From Candidatus Symbiobacter mobilis CR (GTDB lineage: Bacteria > Pseudomonadota > Gammaproteobacteria > Burkholderiales > Burkholderiaceae_C): 64,000 nt of DNA. The stretch spans positions 1,612,001 through 1,676,000 of the forward strand of contig NC_022576.1 of the NCBI RefSeq assembly GCF_000477435.1, read 5' to 3'. The notes under the pieces are model-generated. The model was given only the letters and a program-made list of their open reading frames with translations. It was not told the DNA's origin and ran no database searches. A program made the position numbers and the translations under genes. Positions 10,012 through 18,979 of the stretch are shown one piece after another; the stretch's first letter is position 1, and each line of letters begins with the position of its first letter.

Positions 10012-10779
10012 CTACGAGGCCAGCGTACCCGTCCGGGGAACCAGCGCGGCCCAGTCTCCCAGATGGGCATGGTCGGTCAGATCGATTTGGAGGGGGGTGA
10101 TGGACACCTTCCCCTGCGCGATAGCGTGGAAGTCTGTACCGGGTGCATCATCCTTCACCTGCCCTGCCGCACCAATCCAATACATCGTCTGACCATGCGG
10201 GTTGGTCTGGGTAATGACAGACTCTGCCGCATGCCGCCGCCCCAGTCGGCACAACTCGAAGTCTCCAATTTCCTCCAAGGGCCGCCCCGGAATGTTCACA
10301 TTGAGCAGCCACGGCGCACGGCCAATCAAGTCCAGCCGCTGCAACATCGATACCAGCTCGCGCGCCTTGTGCGCCGCAGCATCGATATGCTTCCAATCGT
10401 GTTCGGCCTGAGAAAAAGCAATGGCGGGGGTACCAAACAAATATCCTTCCATCGCAGCGCCGACCGTCCCCGAATAGAGGGTGTCATCCCCCATATTGGG
10501 GCCGTTGTTGATACCGGAAACGACGAGATCCGGGCGATAGTCGAGCAGCCCCGTCAGCGCGATATGCACGCAGTCGGCGGGGGTGCCGTTCACATACCGA
10601 AAACCGTTGGGCGCACGATGGACGTACAAGGGGGTATGCAAGGTCAGCGCGTTGGACTTGGCGCTGTTGTTGTGTTCCGGAGCCAGCACCTCGACATCCG
10701 CCACACCCTGCAAAGCAACATACAAGGCATGAAGCCCCGGTGCCTGGTATCCATCGTCATTGGCAAGAAGAATCTTCAT
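10012..10779 (-). CDS. surE: 5'/3'-nucleotidase SurE
   Basis: Metal-dependent phosphatase acting on nucleoside 5'- and 3'-monophosphates, cytoplasmic. The 255-residue protein starts [15 protein letters not shown] with the NDDG metal-binding motif, and has SAKSNALTL and the family segment [27 protein letters not shown], which contains the remaining metal and phosphate ligands. Length is normal. It lies 82 bp upstream of nlpD on the same strand, the common surE-nlpD arrangement, though pcm and rpoS, often in this cluster, are absent here. Confidence 0.95.
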   Translation of the reverse strand: MKILLANDDGYQAPGLHALYVALQGVADVEVLAPEHNNSAKSNALTLHTPLYVHRAPNGFRYVNGTPADCVHIALTGLLDYRPDLVVSGINNGPNMGDDTLYSGTVGAAMEGYLFGTPAIAFSQAEHDWKHIDAAAHKARELVSMLQRLDLIGRAPWLLNVNIPGRPLEEIGDFELCRLGRRHAAESVITQTNPHGQTMYWIGAAGQVKDDAPGTDFHAIAQGKVSITPLQIDLTDHAHLGDWAALVPRTGTLAS

Positions 10780-10845
10780 CTCGTCTCCGTATCGATGCTC
10801 AATGGCTTTGCGCCACCCGGTCCTCTATCCACGATCAATGCACGA

Positions 10846-13230
10846 TCAATGTATTTGGAACAGATCAAGGATCTGCTTCTTTTCTTCCTCTGGCGCTGGT
10901 GGGACGATCTGCGCATCGTCGGGCAACGCCCCCTCCACGCCCAGTGTCGTGACCCCCGTGCTGCGGGAGTATTCCTCGTAAAACCACTCCCCGCCGGAAT
11001 ACACGATGCCCTCCGGCGCTTCCATCTCGACCACGGGAACGTTCTGCAGTGCGTGCGCCATGAATTCGATCCACACAGGCAGACTCAATCCCCCACCCGT
11101 TTCCCGGCTACCCAGGTTGCGCGGAGCGTCATACCCAATCCAGGTCACCGCCGTCATCGTGGGGTGGAATCCGGCGAACCAGGCATCCATCGAATCGTTG
11201 GTCGTTCCGGTCTTTCCGTACAAGTCAGGGCGTCGCAACATGGCCTGTGCAGACGCTGCCGTGCCCGAACGGGTCACTTCCTGGAGCAGGGAATTCATCA
11301 CGAAAGCGTTGCGTTCGTCGATGACCCGTGTCGCTTCTCCCAAGGAAACAGGCCCTACCCGAGACAACACCTTGCCCTTGTGGTCGGTCACTGCCCGGAT
11401 GATCCACGGCTGCACCAGATGCCCCCCATTGGCAAATACCGAGTACGCCACCGCCATCTGCATCGGCGTGACCGAACCGGCCCCCAACGCCATCGTGAGA
11501 TAAGGAGGGTGCTTGTCGGCATCAAAACCGAAACGGGTAATCCACTGCTGCGCCTCCTTAGGCCCAACCACTTGCAGTACCCGGATGGACACCATGTTCT
11601 TCGAGCGGGCCAGGGCGCGGCGCAGGGTCATCGGCCCTTCAAATTGGCCATCGTAGTTTTTCGGTTCCCACGGTGCGCTGCCCGTCGTCCCGGCATCGAA
11701 AAACAGTGGGCCATCCTGGATTACCGTCGCAGGAGTGATGCCATGTTCCAAAGCGGCAGAGTAGATGAAAGGCTTGAAACTCGACCCAGGCTGTCTCCAT
11801 GCCTGCGTCACATGGTTGAACTTGCTCTTGGCAAAGTCGAAGCCGCCTACCATGGCCCGCACCTCGCCATCACGCGGGTCCATCGCCACCAAAGCCCCTT
11901 CGACCTCAGGGAGCTGGGTCAATTCCCAATACCCTTTGGCATTGCGCACGATCCGCACGATGGCCCCGCGCCGAATCCGTATGCGATCCGCAGCCCGGGG
12001 ACTTAGCCCAGACCGCACAGGCTTCAGCCCATCCCCGGTAATGTCCAGCAATTCTCCGTTGCGCCGAATCACCTGCACCTTGCGCGGGGTGGCGTCCAGC
12101 ACGACGGCGGAAAGCACTTCATCGTTGTCGGGATATTCCAGCAAGGCATCGTCGATGGTGTCATCGAGAGCCTCTGGATCCTGCGGAAGGTCGACAAACC
12201 CCTCGGGCCCGCGATAGTGCTGGCGCCGCTCGTAGACCATGATGCCCCTGCGCAATGCGCGGTACGCGGCGATTTGGTCGGCAGCATGCAGCGTGGTGAA
12301 GACGTTGAGCCCCCGGGTGTAGGTTTCTTCTCCATAGCGGGCGTACATCAGTTGGCGTACTGTTTCAGCCAGGTATTCGGCGTGCAACTCGGTATGACCT
12401 GTGTGCGTGACGACTTGCAACGGTTCCCGCTTGGCCTCGCTGGCTTCGCTGGGGGTGATGAATCCGTTTTCGAGCATCCGATCCAAGATGTAAAGCTGCC
12501 GGGCACGCGCACGCTTGGGGTTGTGGATCGGGTTGTATGCAGACGGGGCTTTGGGTAGCCCGGCAAGCATCGCGGCCTGCGCCAAAGTGACTTCCCGCAA
12601 GGGCTTGCCAAAGTAGGTTTCCGCCGCAGCCGCAAAACCGTAAGCCCTGTTGCCCAGAAAAATCTGGTTCATGTAAATCTCGAGGATCTGATCCTTGCTC
12701 AGCGAATGCTCCAGCTTGAAGGTCAGCAATACCTCGTAGAGCTTTCGGGTATAGGTTTTTTCGCTGGACAGGTATGCATTGCGGGCAACCTGCATCGTGA
12801 TCGTCGAAGCACCCTGGCTTTTGACCTTCCACAGGTTGGCCAATGCGGCGCGCACCAGCCCCCGGTAATCGACTCCACTATGCGAATAGAAGCGTGCATC
12901 CTCAATCGCCAGCACGGCATCCTTCATCATCTGGGGAATCTCGTGAATGGGAGTCAGGCGTCTGCGCTCCTCGCCAAACTCGCCGATGAGCACACCTTCC
13001 GCAGAAAAAACCCGCAACGGCAGCTTGGGCCGGTAATCCTGCAAATCGGAAATATCCGGCAAGTTCGGGTACGCAGCAGCCATGGCGATCAGCCCCAGCA
13101 GCACTGCGGAGACGATGCCCGCCACTACCAATCCGGACAGGCCAAGCACCATCCGCAACATCCACCGTGTCACCGTTCCCACCACAGTACCCGCTGGGGC
13201 TGGTGAGGGTTCCGGAGTCGTGCGGGCCAT
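10846..13230 (-). CDS. mrcA: Penicillin-binding protein 1A (bifunctional transglycosylase/transpeptidase)
   Basis: Class A PBP that polymerises glycan strands and cross-links peptidoglycan at the inner membrane. The 794-residue protein has a short cytoplasmic N-terminus, one transmembrane helix (about 25-55), a glycosyltransferase 51 domain with EDARFYSHSGVDYRG and GASTITMQVARN, an OB-like insert, and a transpeptidase domain with the catalytic SxxK motif in GSSFKPFIY, SxN in SKNMVS, and the KTGT box in LYGKTGTTNDSMDAWFAG. All active-site residues are present. The C-terminus is short and acidic/proline rich. It is transcribed divergently from pilM, as is common in betaproteobacteria, with a 237-bp shared upstream region. 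Confidence 0.94.
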   Translation of the reverse strand: MARTTPEPSPAPAGTVVGTVTRWMLRMVLGLSGLVVAGIVSAVLLGLIAMAAAYPNLPDISDLQDYRPKLPLRVFSAEGVLIGEFGEERRRLTPIHEIPQMMKDAVLAIEDARFYSHSGVDYRGLVRAALANLWKVKSQGASTITMQVARNAYLSSEKTYTRKLYEVLLTFKLEHSLSKDQILEIYMNQIFLGNRAYGFAAAAETYFGKPLREVTLAQAAMLAGLPKAPSAYNPIHNPKRARARQLYILDRMLENGFITPSEASEAKREPLQVVTHTGHTELHAEYLAETVRQLMYARYGEETYTRGLNVFTTLHAADQIAAYRALRRGIMVYERRQHYRGPEGFVDLPQDPEALDDTIDDALLEYPDNDEVLSAVVLDATPRKVQVIRRNGELLDITGDGLKPVRSGLSPRAADRIRIRRGAIVRIVRNAKGYWELTQLPEVEGALVAMDPRDGEVRAMVGGFDFAKSKFNHVTQAWRQPGSSFKPFIYSAALEHGITPATVIQDGPLFFDAGTTGSAPWEPKNYDGQFEGPMTLRRALARSKNMVSIRVLQVVGPKEAQQWITRFGFDADKHPPYLTMALGAGSVTPMQMAVAYSVFANGGHLVQPWIIRAVTDHKGKVLSRVGPVSLGEATRVIDERNAFVMNSLLQEVTRSGTAASAQAMLRRPDLYGKTGTTNDSMDAWFAGFHPTMTAVTWIGYDAPRNLGSRETGGGLSLPVWIEFMAHALQNVPVVEMEAPEGIVYSGGEWFYEEYSRSTGVTTLGVEGALPDDAQIVPPAPEEEKKQILDLFQIH

Positions 13231-13467
13231 GGATGCGAAAGAGGAAAAAAGAAGGAGAAAAGGGAAGGAAAAAGGCCGTCACTGCCGCTGGCAACGAATC
13301 CAGACAAGCCATAAACCGCCAAAGCATTGTAGGGAGCGGGTTTGGCGGGGAATCCCGGGTTTGGTGACCATACCGGTGCCGATGGCACAATGCTTTCAGG
13401 GTTGTCGGCACGGCAGAGAAGCAAGTTGCCGTGCTGTTAGCGTCGTTGTTTTTCGCTGGGGTGTGTT
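13231..13467. other. Divergent intergenic region between mrcA and pilM
   Basis: 237 bp separating two divergent operons; it should hold promoters for both. I could not assign clear -35/-10 boxes with confidence. No hairpin with a T-tract and no small gene were seen. Purine-rich runs follow the mrcA start (about 13238-13275). Confidence 0.4.
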
Positions 13468-14547
13468 GTGTTTTCTTTGGGGTCACTATTTCGCCGCCAA
13501 GCCCCCCCCATGATGGGACTAGACGTTAGTACGTCCAGCGTCAAGCTCGTGGAACTCAGCCAAAACGGCCTGGGGGAATACGTCTTGCAAAGCTGCGCGA
13601 TGATTCCGCTCGAACGCGGCTGGATCACCGATGGCGCCGTCGAAAAGTTCGAGGAAGTTTCCGAAGCCCTGCGCAAGCTCGTCAAAAAGAGTGGCACCCG
13701 CACTCGCCATGTCGCCATGGCTTTGCCACCATCCGCAGTCATCACCAAAAAGATCGTGTTGCCTGGGGGGCTAACCGATGCCGAGATGGAATTGCAGGTG
13801 CAAAGCGAGGCGAACCAGTACATCCCTTTCCCGCTGGAGGAAGTCAGTCTCGACTTTTGCGTCATTGGCTCCAGCGCATCTGCCACTGGCGATGTCGACG
13901 TGCTCATTGCTGCGTCCCGCCGGGAAAAAGTACAAGATATTCAAGGCTTGGCGGAAGCTGCTGGACTGATCCCCGTCATCGTCGATGTCGAGTCTTATGC
14001 CTCCCGCCTGGCCGCCCGTCGGCTCATCGCCAGAATGCCCAACCAAGGTACGGATCGCATCATTGCCTTGTTCGAGATCGGCGCGATGACGACAAGCATG
14101 CAAGTGCTGCGCAACGAAGAAGTGCTGTACGACCGTGACCAGGCTTTCGGCGGCGCGCAGCTTACCCAGTTGATCGTGCGGCAGTATGGTTTTTCCCCGG
14201 AGGAGGCAGAAACCAAGAAACGCAGCGGCGAATTGCCCGACGACTACAACCTCGTCGTACTCCATCCTTTCGTCGATAGTTTGGTGCAGGAAATCAGCCG
14301 GGCGTTGCAATTCTTTTTCACCAGCACCACGCACAACAAAGTCGATATGGTGCTGTTGGCCGGTGGTTCTGCGGGCATCCAGGGGCTCCCGGCCGCAGTG
14401 GCCAAGCAGACTACCTTCGCATGCGAAGTGGCCAACCCCTTCGATGGGATGGAAATGTCCGGAAGCATCCGGGTCAAAAAAATCGCCCGGGAAGCCCCCT
14501 CGTACCTTACCTGCTGCGGACTAGCCTTGCGGAGATTCCTGCAGTGA
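13468..14547 (+). CDS. pilM: Type IV pilus assembly protein PilM
   Basis: Cytoplasmic actin-like (FtsA/PilM superfamily) protein that nucleates the inner-membrane PilMNO alignment complex and binds the N-terminus of PilN. The 359 residues show the ASKHA fold: phosphate-1 motif MGLDVSTSSVKLVEL, LIALFEIGAMTTSM, and the second phosphate motif VLLAGGSAGIQGL. The start is GTG at 13468. The stop TGA shares bases with the GTG start of pilN (GTGA overlap at 14544-14547), indicating tight translational coupling. It is the first gene of pilMNOPQ. Confidence 0.94.
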   Translation: MFSLGSLFRRQAPPMMGLDVSTSSVKLVELSQNGLGEYVLQSCAMIPLERGWITDGAVEKFEEVSEALRKLVKKSGTRTRHVAMALPPSAVITKKIVLPGGLTDAEMELQVQSEANQYIPFPLEEVSLDFCVIGSSASATGDVDVLIAASRREKVQDIQGLAEAAGLIPVIVDVESYASRLAARRLIARMPNQGTDRIIALFEIGAMTTSMQVLRNEEVLYDRDQAFGGAQLTQLIVRQYGFSPEEAETKKRSGELPDDYNLVVLHPFVDSLVQEISRALQFFFTSTTHNKVDMVLLAGGSAGIQGLPAAVAKQTTFACEVANPFDGMEMSGSIRVKKIAREAPSYLTCCGLALRRFLQ

Positions 14548-15161
14548 TCCTGATCAACCTGCTCCCCCACCGGGAGATCGCCCGCAAAAAACGCCGCGAC
14601 GCTTTCAATGTCGGCCTGGCATCCTCTGCACTGATCGGCGGCATCATCGCTGGCGTGATCTTTCTTTGGTTCCAGGCGCACATTTCCACGCAACAGAGCC
14701 GCAATCGAGTCTTGCAATCGGAAATCGACAAGTTCAACGAACAAATCAAAGACATTGCCGGGCTGGAATCGCAAATCGCCGCTTTGGTGGCACGCCAACA
14801 GGCCGTGGAAGACTTGCAATCCGACCGCAACCTCCCCGTGCATCTGCTCAATGAACTGGTGCGCCTGCTTCCAGAGGGGGTCTATGTGCAGTCTTTGCGA
14901 CAGGAAGCACAGAATGTCCTGCTTCAAGGCGTCGCGCAATCCAATGAGCGTGTATCCGAGTTGCTGCGCAATTTTTCCAACCAGTCCCGCTGGTTTGCCA
15001 AGCCGGATCTCGTCGAGATCATCACCGGCACTGTGGCACTATCTCCACGCGATACGCGCCGTGTAGCCAACTTCAGCATGCGCGTCAAACTCGTTCGTGC
15101 CAGTGAGCAGAATAAAGAAGCGACAGCCCAGGATTCCGCCGCTTCCGCGCCGAAGAAATAG
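14544..15161 (+). CDS. pilN: Type IV pilus assembly protein PilN
   Basis: Inner-membrane bitopic protein of the pilus alignment complex. The 205 residues begin with the cytoplasmic peptide ILINLLPHREIARKKRR, the conserved INLLPWR-type PilM-binding motif, then a transmembrane helix (about 24-44), a coiled coil (QSRNRVLQSEIDKFNEQIKD), and a ferredoxin-like periplasmic domain (LPEGVYVQSLRQE onward). The GTG start at 14544 was chosen because it overlaps the pilM stop and gives the PilM-binding motif at the very N-terminus; longer frames lie inside pilM. Confidence 0.92.
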   Translation: MILINLLPHREIARKKRRDAFNVGLASSALIGGIIAGVIFLWFQAHISTQQSRNRVLQSEIDKFNEQIKDIAGLESQIAALVARQQAVEDLQSDRNLPVHLLNELVRLLPEGVYVQSLRQEAQNVLLQGVAQSNERVSELLRNFSNQSRWFAKPDLVEIITGTVALSPRDTRRVANFSMRVKLVRASEQNKEATAQDSAASAPKK

Positions 15162-15275
15162 CAGAAATAGCTTGTCGTTGGCCCAGCGTCGCAGCGTTGC
15201 CCTCCATAGTTGCCCTTCGTTTTTTCCCCACCCCGCTTTCTCACCCCGGTATTCCCGTTTTCAGGAGCACACCAC

Positions 15276-15932
15276 GTGGCGGTTCACGTCGATTTCCAGG
15301 AGTTGCAAAACATCGTCCTGGCCCAGTTCCGCAACCTCGATAGCCGGGACCCTGCGAGCTGGCCGATCTTGCCGCGATTCAGCCTGTTCCTCGCAGTCTT
15401 GGTGGGGTGCGTGGTGGTGTTGTGGTTCGTCTGGCTCCAGGGGGTGGAACAGGAACTCACCACCGCCCAGGCTCAGGAAGAAACACTACGCAAAGATTAC
15501 GTCGATAAATTGGCCCAGGCTACCAACCTCGACGCCCTGCGCAAACAACGTGAGCAGGTGGAACAGTACGTGACCCAACTCGAAAAGCAACTGCCCAGCA
15601 AGGCAGAAATGGATGCCTTGCTCTCGGACATTAACCAGGCCGGGATCGGGCGCAGCCTCCAATTCGAGCTGTTCCGGCCCGGTCAGGTCGTGGTGCGCGA
15701 CTACTACGCGGAATTGCCCATCTCTCTGCGTGTCTCCGGCAAGTACCATGACATGGGCGCCTTCGCAGCGGATATCGCCAATCTTTCGCGTATCGTCACC
15801 CTCAACAACATCGGCATTCTCCCCACCAAGGACAGCACGTTGATCATGGACGCCGTTGCCAAAACATTCCGCTACCTCGACGCCGACGAGCTTGCAGCCC
15901 AAAGCTCCGACCCCAAAAACAAGAAAAAGTGA
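15276..15932 (+). CDS. pilO: Type IV pilus assembly protein PilO
   Basis: Partner of PilN in the inner-membrane complex, 218 residues. Short cytoplasmic segment (VAVHVDFQELQNIVLAQFRN), transmembrane helix (about 36-57), coiled coil rich in Glu/Lys/Gln (TTAQAQEETLRKDYVDKL to TQLEKQLPSKAEM), then a ferredoxin-like domain with FRPGQVVVRDYYAELPI and the family segment VSGKYHDMGAFAADIANLSRIV. The GTG start at 15276 was preferred because AGGAG lies 8 nt upstream; an in-frame ATG at 15210 would add 22 non-conserved residues. A 114-bp gap separates it from pilN, unlike the overlapping pilM/pilN junction. Confidence 0.9.
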   Translation: MAVHVDFQELQNIVLAQFRNLDSRDPASWPILPRFSLFLAVLVGCVVVLWFVWLQGVEQELTTAQAQEETLRKDYVDKLAQATNLDALRKQREQVEQYVTQLEKQLPSKAEMDALLSDINQAGIGRSLQFELFRPGQVVVRDYYAELPISLRVSGKYHDMGAFAADIANLSRIVTLNNIGILPTKDSTLIMDAVAKTFRYLDADELAAQSSDPKNKKK

Positions 15933-15943
15933 CGAGGGTGACG

Positions 15944-16507
15944 ATGTCGATACGGTTTTTCTTCCTGCTCCTCACGCTCGCCGCTACCCTCCTGCTGGCT
16001 GCATGTGGTGCATCGTCTGAAGAAGAGCTACAGCAATGGATGACCGAGCAACGCACCCAGGCGCACCCCAAGGTCAAACCGATTGCGGAGCCCAAGCAGT
16101 TCAAGCCAGAAACGTACACCATGCTCGGCCAAGTGGAGCCTTTCAGCAACCAGAAATTGACGCAAGCCCTCAAAAAGGAATCCACGCTGGCTGCGTCGAA
16201 CGGCGCGCTCGTCGCCCCGGAACTCACCCGCCGCAAAGAACCGTTGGAAGAGTACCCTCTGGACTCCATGACGATGGTCGGCACCATGGTGCAGGAGGCT
16301 CGCCCCGTTGCCCTCGTCCTTGTTAACAACCTGCTCTATCAGGTTCGCGTGGGTGACCACCTTGGGCAAAACTACGGACGGGTCATGGACATCGATGAAA
16401 CCCAGATCACCCTGCGAGAGGTCGTCCAGGATTCCGCCGGAGAGTGGGTAGAACGCCTCGCGCATCTGCAATTGCAGGAGAAGGGCCAAAATGAAAAACC
16501 GCGCTGA
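15944..16507 (+). CDS. pilP: Pilus assembly lipoprotein PilP
   Basis: Periplasm-facing lipoprotein linking the PilMNO platform to the PilQ secretin. The 187 residues start with a signal peptide ending in lipobox LLLAAC (Cys near residue 21), a disordered linker, and a C-terminal beta-domain with LDSMTMVGTMVQEARPVALV and VRVGDHLGQNYGRVMDID, typical of PilP. Start ATG 15944 has GAGG 8 nt upstream; GTG codons at 15929 and 15938 are alternatives overlapping or abutting the pilO stop. The gene end overlaps pilQ by 17 bp. Confidence 0.92.
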   Translation: MSIRFFFLLLTLAATLLLAACGASSEEELQQWMTEQRTQAHPKVKPIAEPKQFKPETYTMLGQVEPFSNQKLTQALKKESTLAASNGALVAPELTRRKEPLEEYPLDSMTMVGTMVQEARPVALVLVNNLLYQVRVGDHLGQNYGRVMDIDETQITLREVVQDSAGEWVERLAHLQLQEKGQNEKPR

Positions 16508-18722
16508 ATACCCCCTGCTTGTCTACTGGCGCAGACGCACCATGCTTGAACCACTCCGAGTGCTGAGAGCAGCCATCGTGCTGCTCACTTTTTCCAATAC
16601 GGTGGTCTGCGTTCCTGCGCAAGATGCCGGTACCGTCGCCACCGTGGTGGCGCCATCGCAATCGGTCTCCATAGAAGCCGTCTCGGGTTCCGTGCAAGGC
16701 GGAAAGGAAATGGCCAAGATCGACCTCAGCGCCCCGCTAGGCGCCATGCCTACTGGTTTCGCGATTCAGTCTCCCGCACGGATTGCCCTCGATTTCCCCA
16801 ACGTGGTCAGCGCCATTGGGCGCTCCAGCATCGAGATCAACCAAGGCAATTTGCGCTCGGCCAGCGTCGTGCAGGTCGGCGATCGCACCCGGGTTGTTCT
16901 CAACCTCAAGCAAGCCACCCCGTACCAAACCCAGTGGCAGGGCAAATCATTGCTCGTGCTGCTGGAGCCTATTGCCCCCCCGGCTCAGTTCGCCCCAGGT
17001 TCTTCGATGATGTTCGCCGAAGACCTCAACCGCGATACCCAGCCTTTGCGTGACATCGACTTCCGCCGTGGGGAAGACGGCTCTGGCCGCATCATCGTGA
17101 CGCTGCCCAACAACCAAGTCGGCGTCGATATCCGCCAACAAGGGCAGGCACTCATCGTCGAATTCCTCAAGACAACGCTGCCGCAAGGGTTGCGTAGGCG
17201 GCTCGACGTGGCCGACTTCGCCACCCCGGTGCGCACCGTCACCAGTTCCGAAGCAGGCGACCGCGTTCGCCTGACCATCGAGCCGCACGGACTCTGGGCA
17301 CACAGCGCGTACCAAACGGACGACCAGTTCGTCATCGAAATCAAAACCGTGAAGGTGGATCCCGCCAAGCTGACTCCCGGTGTCGGCTACAACGGCCAAA
17401 AGCTGTCGCTGAACTTCCAGAACATCGAGATTCGCGCCTTGCTGCAAGTCATCGCGGACTTCACCAACTTCAATGTCGTCACCTCGGATTCCGTCGGAGG
17501 CTCCGTGACCTTGCGGCTGCAAGATGTGCCCTGGGATCAAGCGCTCGACATCATCCTCCAGTCCAAAGGGCTGGGGATGCGCAAGACCGGCAACGTGCTC
17601 TGGATTGCGCCCAAAGACGAAATCAATGCCAAGGAAAAGCTCGACCTCGAATCCGCCGCAGTCGTGCAAAACCTGGAGCCCTTGCGAACCCAGTCCTTTC
17701 AGCTCAACTACACCAAGGCCGAAGACATCGCTTCCAAACTCACTGGCACGAGCACCAGCAGCGGTGGCGGTAGCGGAACCAACGCCCCCAACTCCCGGCT
17801 GTTGAGCACCCGTGGCAGCGTCATCGCCGAGGCCCGCACCAACCAACTGTTCGTGACGGACATCCCGTCCAAGCTCGAACAGGTGCAACAACTCGTCACC
17901 AAGCTGGATATCCCGGTACGCCAGGTGCTCATCGAAGCCCGCATCGTCGAGGCCTCGGACACCTTCGGCAAATCGCTGGGCGTCAAACTGGGGGGATCGG
18001 ATTTGCGTGCGCAGCAAGGGGGTTCTCCTGGCTATGCCCTCAGCAGCACCAACAGCATCGCCATGGGAACAAACTATGGCAACGTCGTTGCCACGACAGG
18101 CGCGGGTGGGGTGGTAGACACCAGCGCCGCCTTCGTCAATCTCCCTGCTATCGGTCAAGGCGGCTACAACCCGGCCAGCTTCGCACTGTCGATCTTCAGC
18201 GCAACGGCCAACCGCTTCCTCAACCTCGAACTCTCCGCGCTCGAAGCAGACGGCAAAGGCAAGGTCGTTTCCAGCCCGCGCGTGGTCACCGCAGACCAAA
18301 TCAAGGCTCTGATCGAACAGGGAACGGAACTACCGTACCAAGTGGCCTCTGCCAGCGGGGCAACGTCGATTGCCTTCCGCAAGGCCAATCTCAAGCTCGA
18401 AGTCACCCCGCAAATCACCCCCGAAGGCAACATCATCCTGAGTCTCGATGTCAACAAGGACACCGTCGGCCAAGCTACCGCCGCAGGGTTTGCCATCAAT
18501 ACCAAACACATCCAGACCCAGGTGCTCGTCGAAAACGGGGGCACGGTTGTGATTGGCGGCATCTTCGAGATGACCGAAAGCGACAGCGAAACCAAAGTGC
18601 CCGTTCTGGGCGATATCCCCGCCTTCGGTAACCTGTTCAAGGCACGTTCCAAAATCGCTAACAAGCAGGAAATGCTCGTTTTCATCACGCCCAAGGTCAT
18701 TGCAGACCGGGCATCGCACTAA
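16491..18722 (+). CDS. pilQ: Type IV pilus secretin PilQ
   Basis: Outer-membrane multimeric channel for the pilus fibre, 743 residues. Order: signal peptide, two AMIN peptidoglycan-binding domains (IDLSAPLGAMPTGFAIQ region and the REGD-containing region near 190-290), secretin/TonB short N-terminal domain (LSLNFQNIEIRALLQVIADF, about 305-375), secretin N1 domain with a Ser/Gly-rich insert (STSSGGGSGTN), and the secretin core with VRQVLIEARIVEA, SPRVVTADQ and the C-terminal VPVLGDIPAFGNLFK and KQEMLVFITPKVI. Start ATG 16491 has GGAGAAGGG upstream and overlaps pilP. Normally aroK follows directly; here a 16-kb gene intervenes. Confidence 0.95.
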   Translation: MKNRAEYPLLVYWRRRTMLEPLRVLRAAIVLLTFSNTVVCVPAQDAGTVATVVAPSQSVSIEAVSGSVQGGKEMAKIDLSAPLGAMPTGFAIQSPARIALDFPNVVSAIGRSSIEINQGNLRSASVVQVGDRTRVVLNLKQATPYQTQWQGKSLLVLLEPIAPPAQFAPGSSMMFAEDLNRDTQPLRDIDFRRGEDGSGRIIVTLPNNQVGVDIRQQGQALIVEFLKTTLPQGLRRRLDVADFATPVRTVTSSEAGDRVRLTIEPHGLWAHSAYQTDDQFVIEIKTVKVDPAKLTPGVGYNGQKLSLNFQNIEIRALLQVIADFTNFNVVTSDSVGGSVTLRLQDVPWDQALDIILQSKGLGMRKTGNVLWIAPKDEINAKEKLDLESAAVVQNLEPLRTQSFQLNYTKAEDIASKLTGTSTSSGGGSGTNAPNSRLLSTRGSVIAEARTNQLFVTDIPSKLEQVQQLVTKLDIPVRQVLIEARIVEASDTFGKSLGVKLGGSDLRAQQGGSPGYALSSTNSIAMGTNYGNVVATTGAGGVVDTSAAFVNLPAIGQGGYNPASFALSIFSATANRFLNLELSALEADGKGKVVSSPRVVTADQIKALIEQGTELPYQVASASGATSIAFRKANLKLEVTPQITPEGNIILSLDVNKDTVGQATAAGFAINTKHIQTQVLVENGGTVVIGGIFEMTESDSETKVPVLGDIPAFGNLFKARSKIANKQEMLVFITPKVIADRASH

Positions 18723-18979
18723 GCTGCATTGCACCGCGCCAATCCACATGGGCTGTCATGCAATGCGCCCAAGTTGCCGTGTAGCAGCCTCCGTAGCCTC
18801 GTTGTAGCTTGCTTGTGGCCTCCTTCCCGCTGTATTCGTCGCTGCATTCCCTCTATTTTTTCGCCGCTTTCTCGTCGCTTTCTCGCTTTTTCCTGCCCTG
18901 GTAGCCATGGCCATAATTCGCGGCCTTGTTTGCCACTAGTCGGCATTCCTATATCGCCCCCACCGAACTGAGGTTCCCC

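Noticed and set aside
10063..12006. 647-codon + strand open frame over surE and mrcA
   Set aside because: Antisense to two clear genes with full motif sets; the product has no recognisable domain.
16947..18299. 450-codon minus-strand open frame over pilQ
   Set aside because: Antisense shadow of pilQ, which has all secretin motifs.
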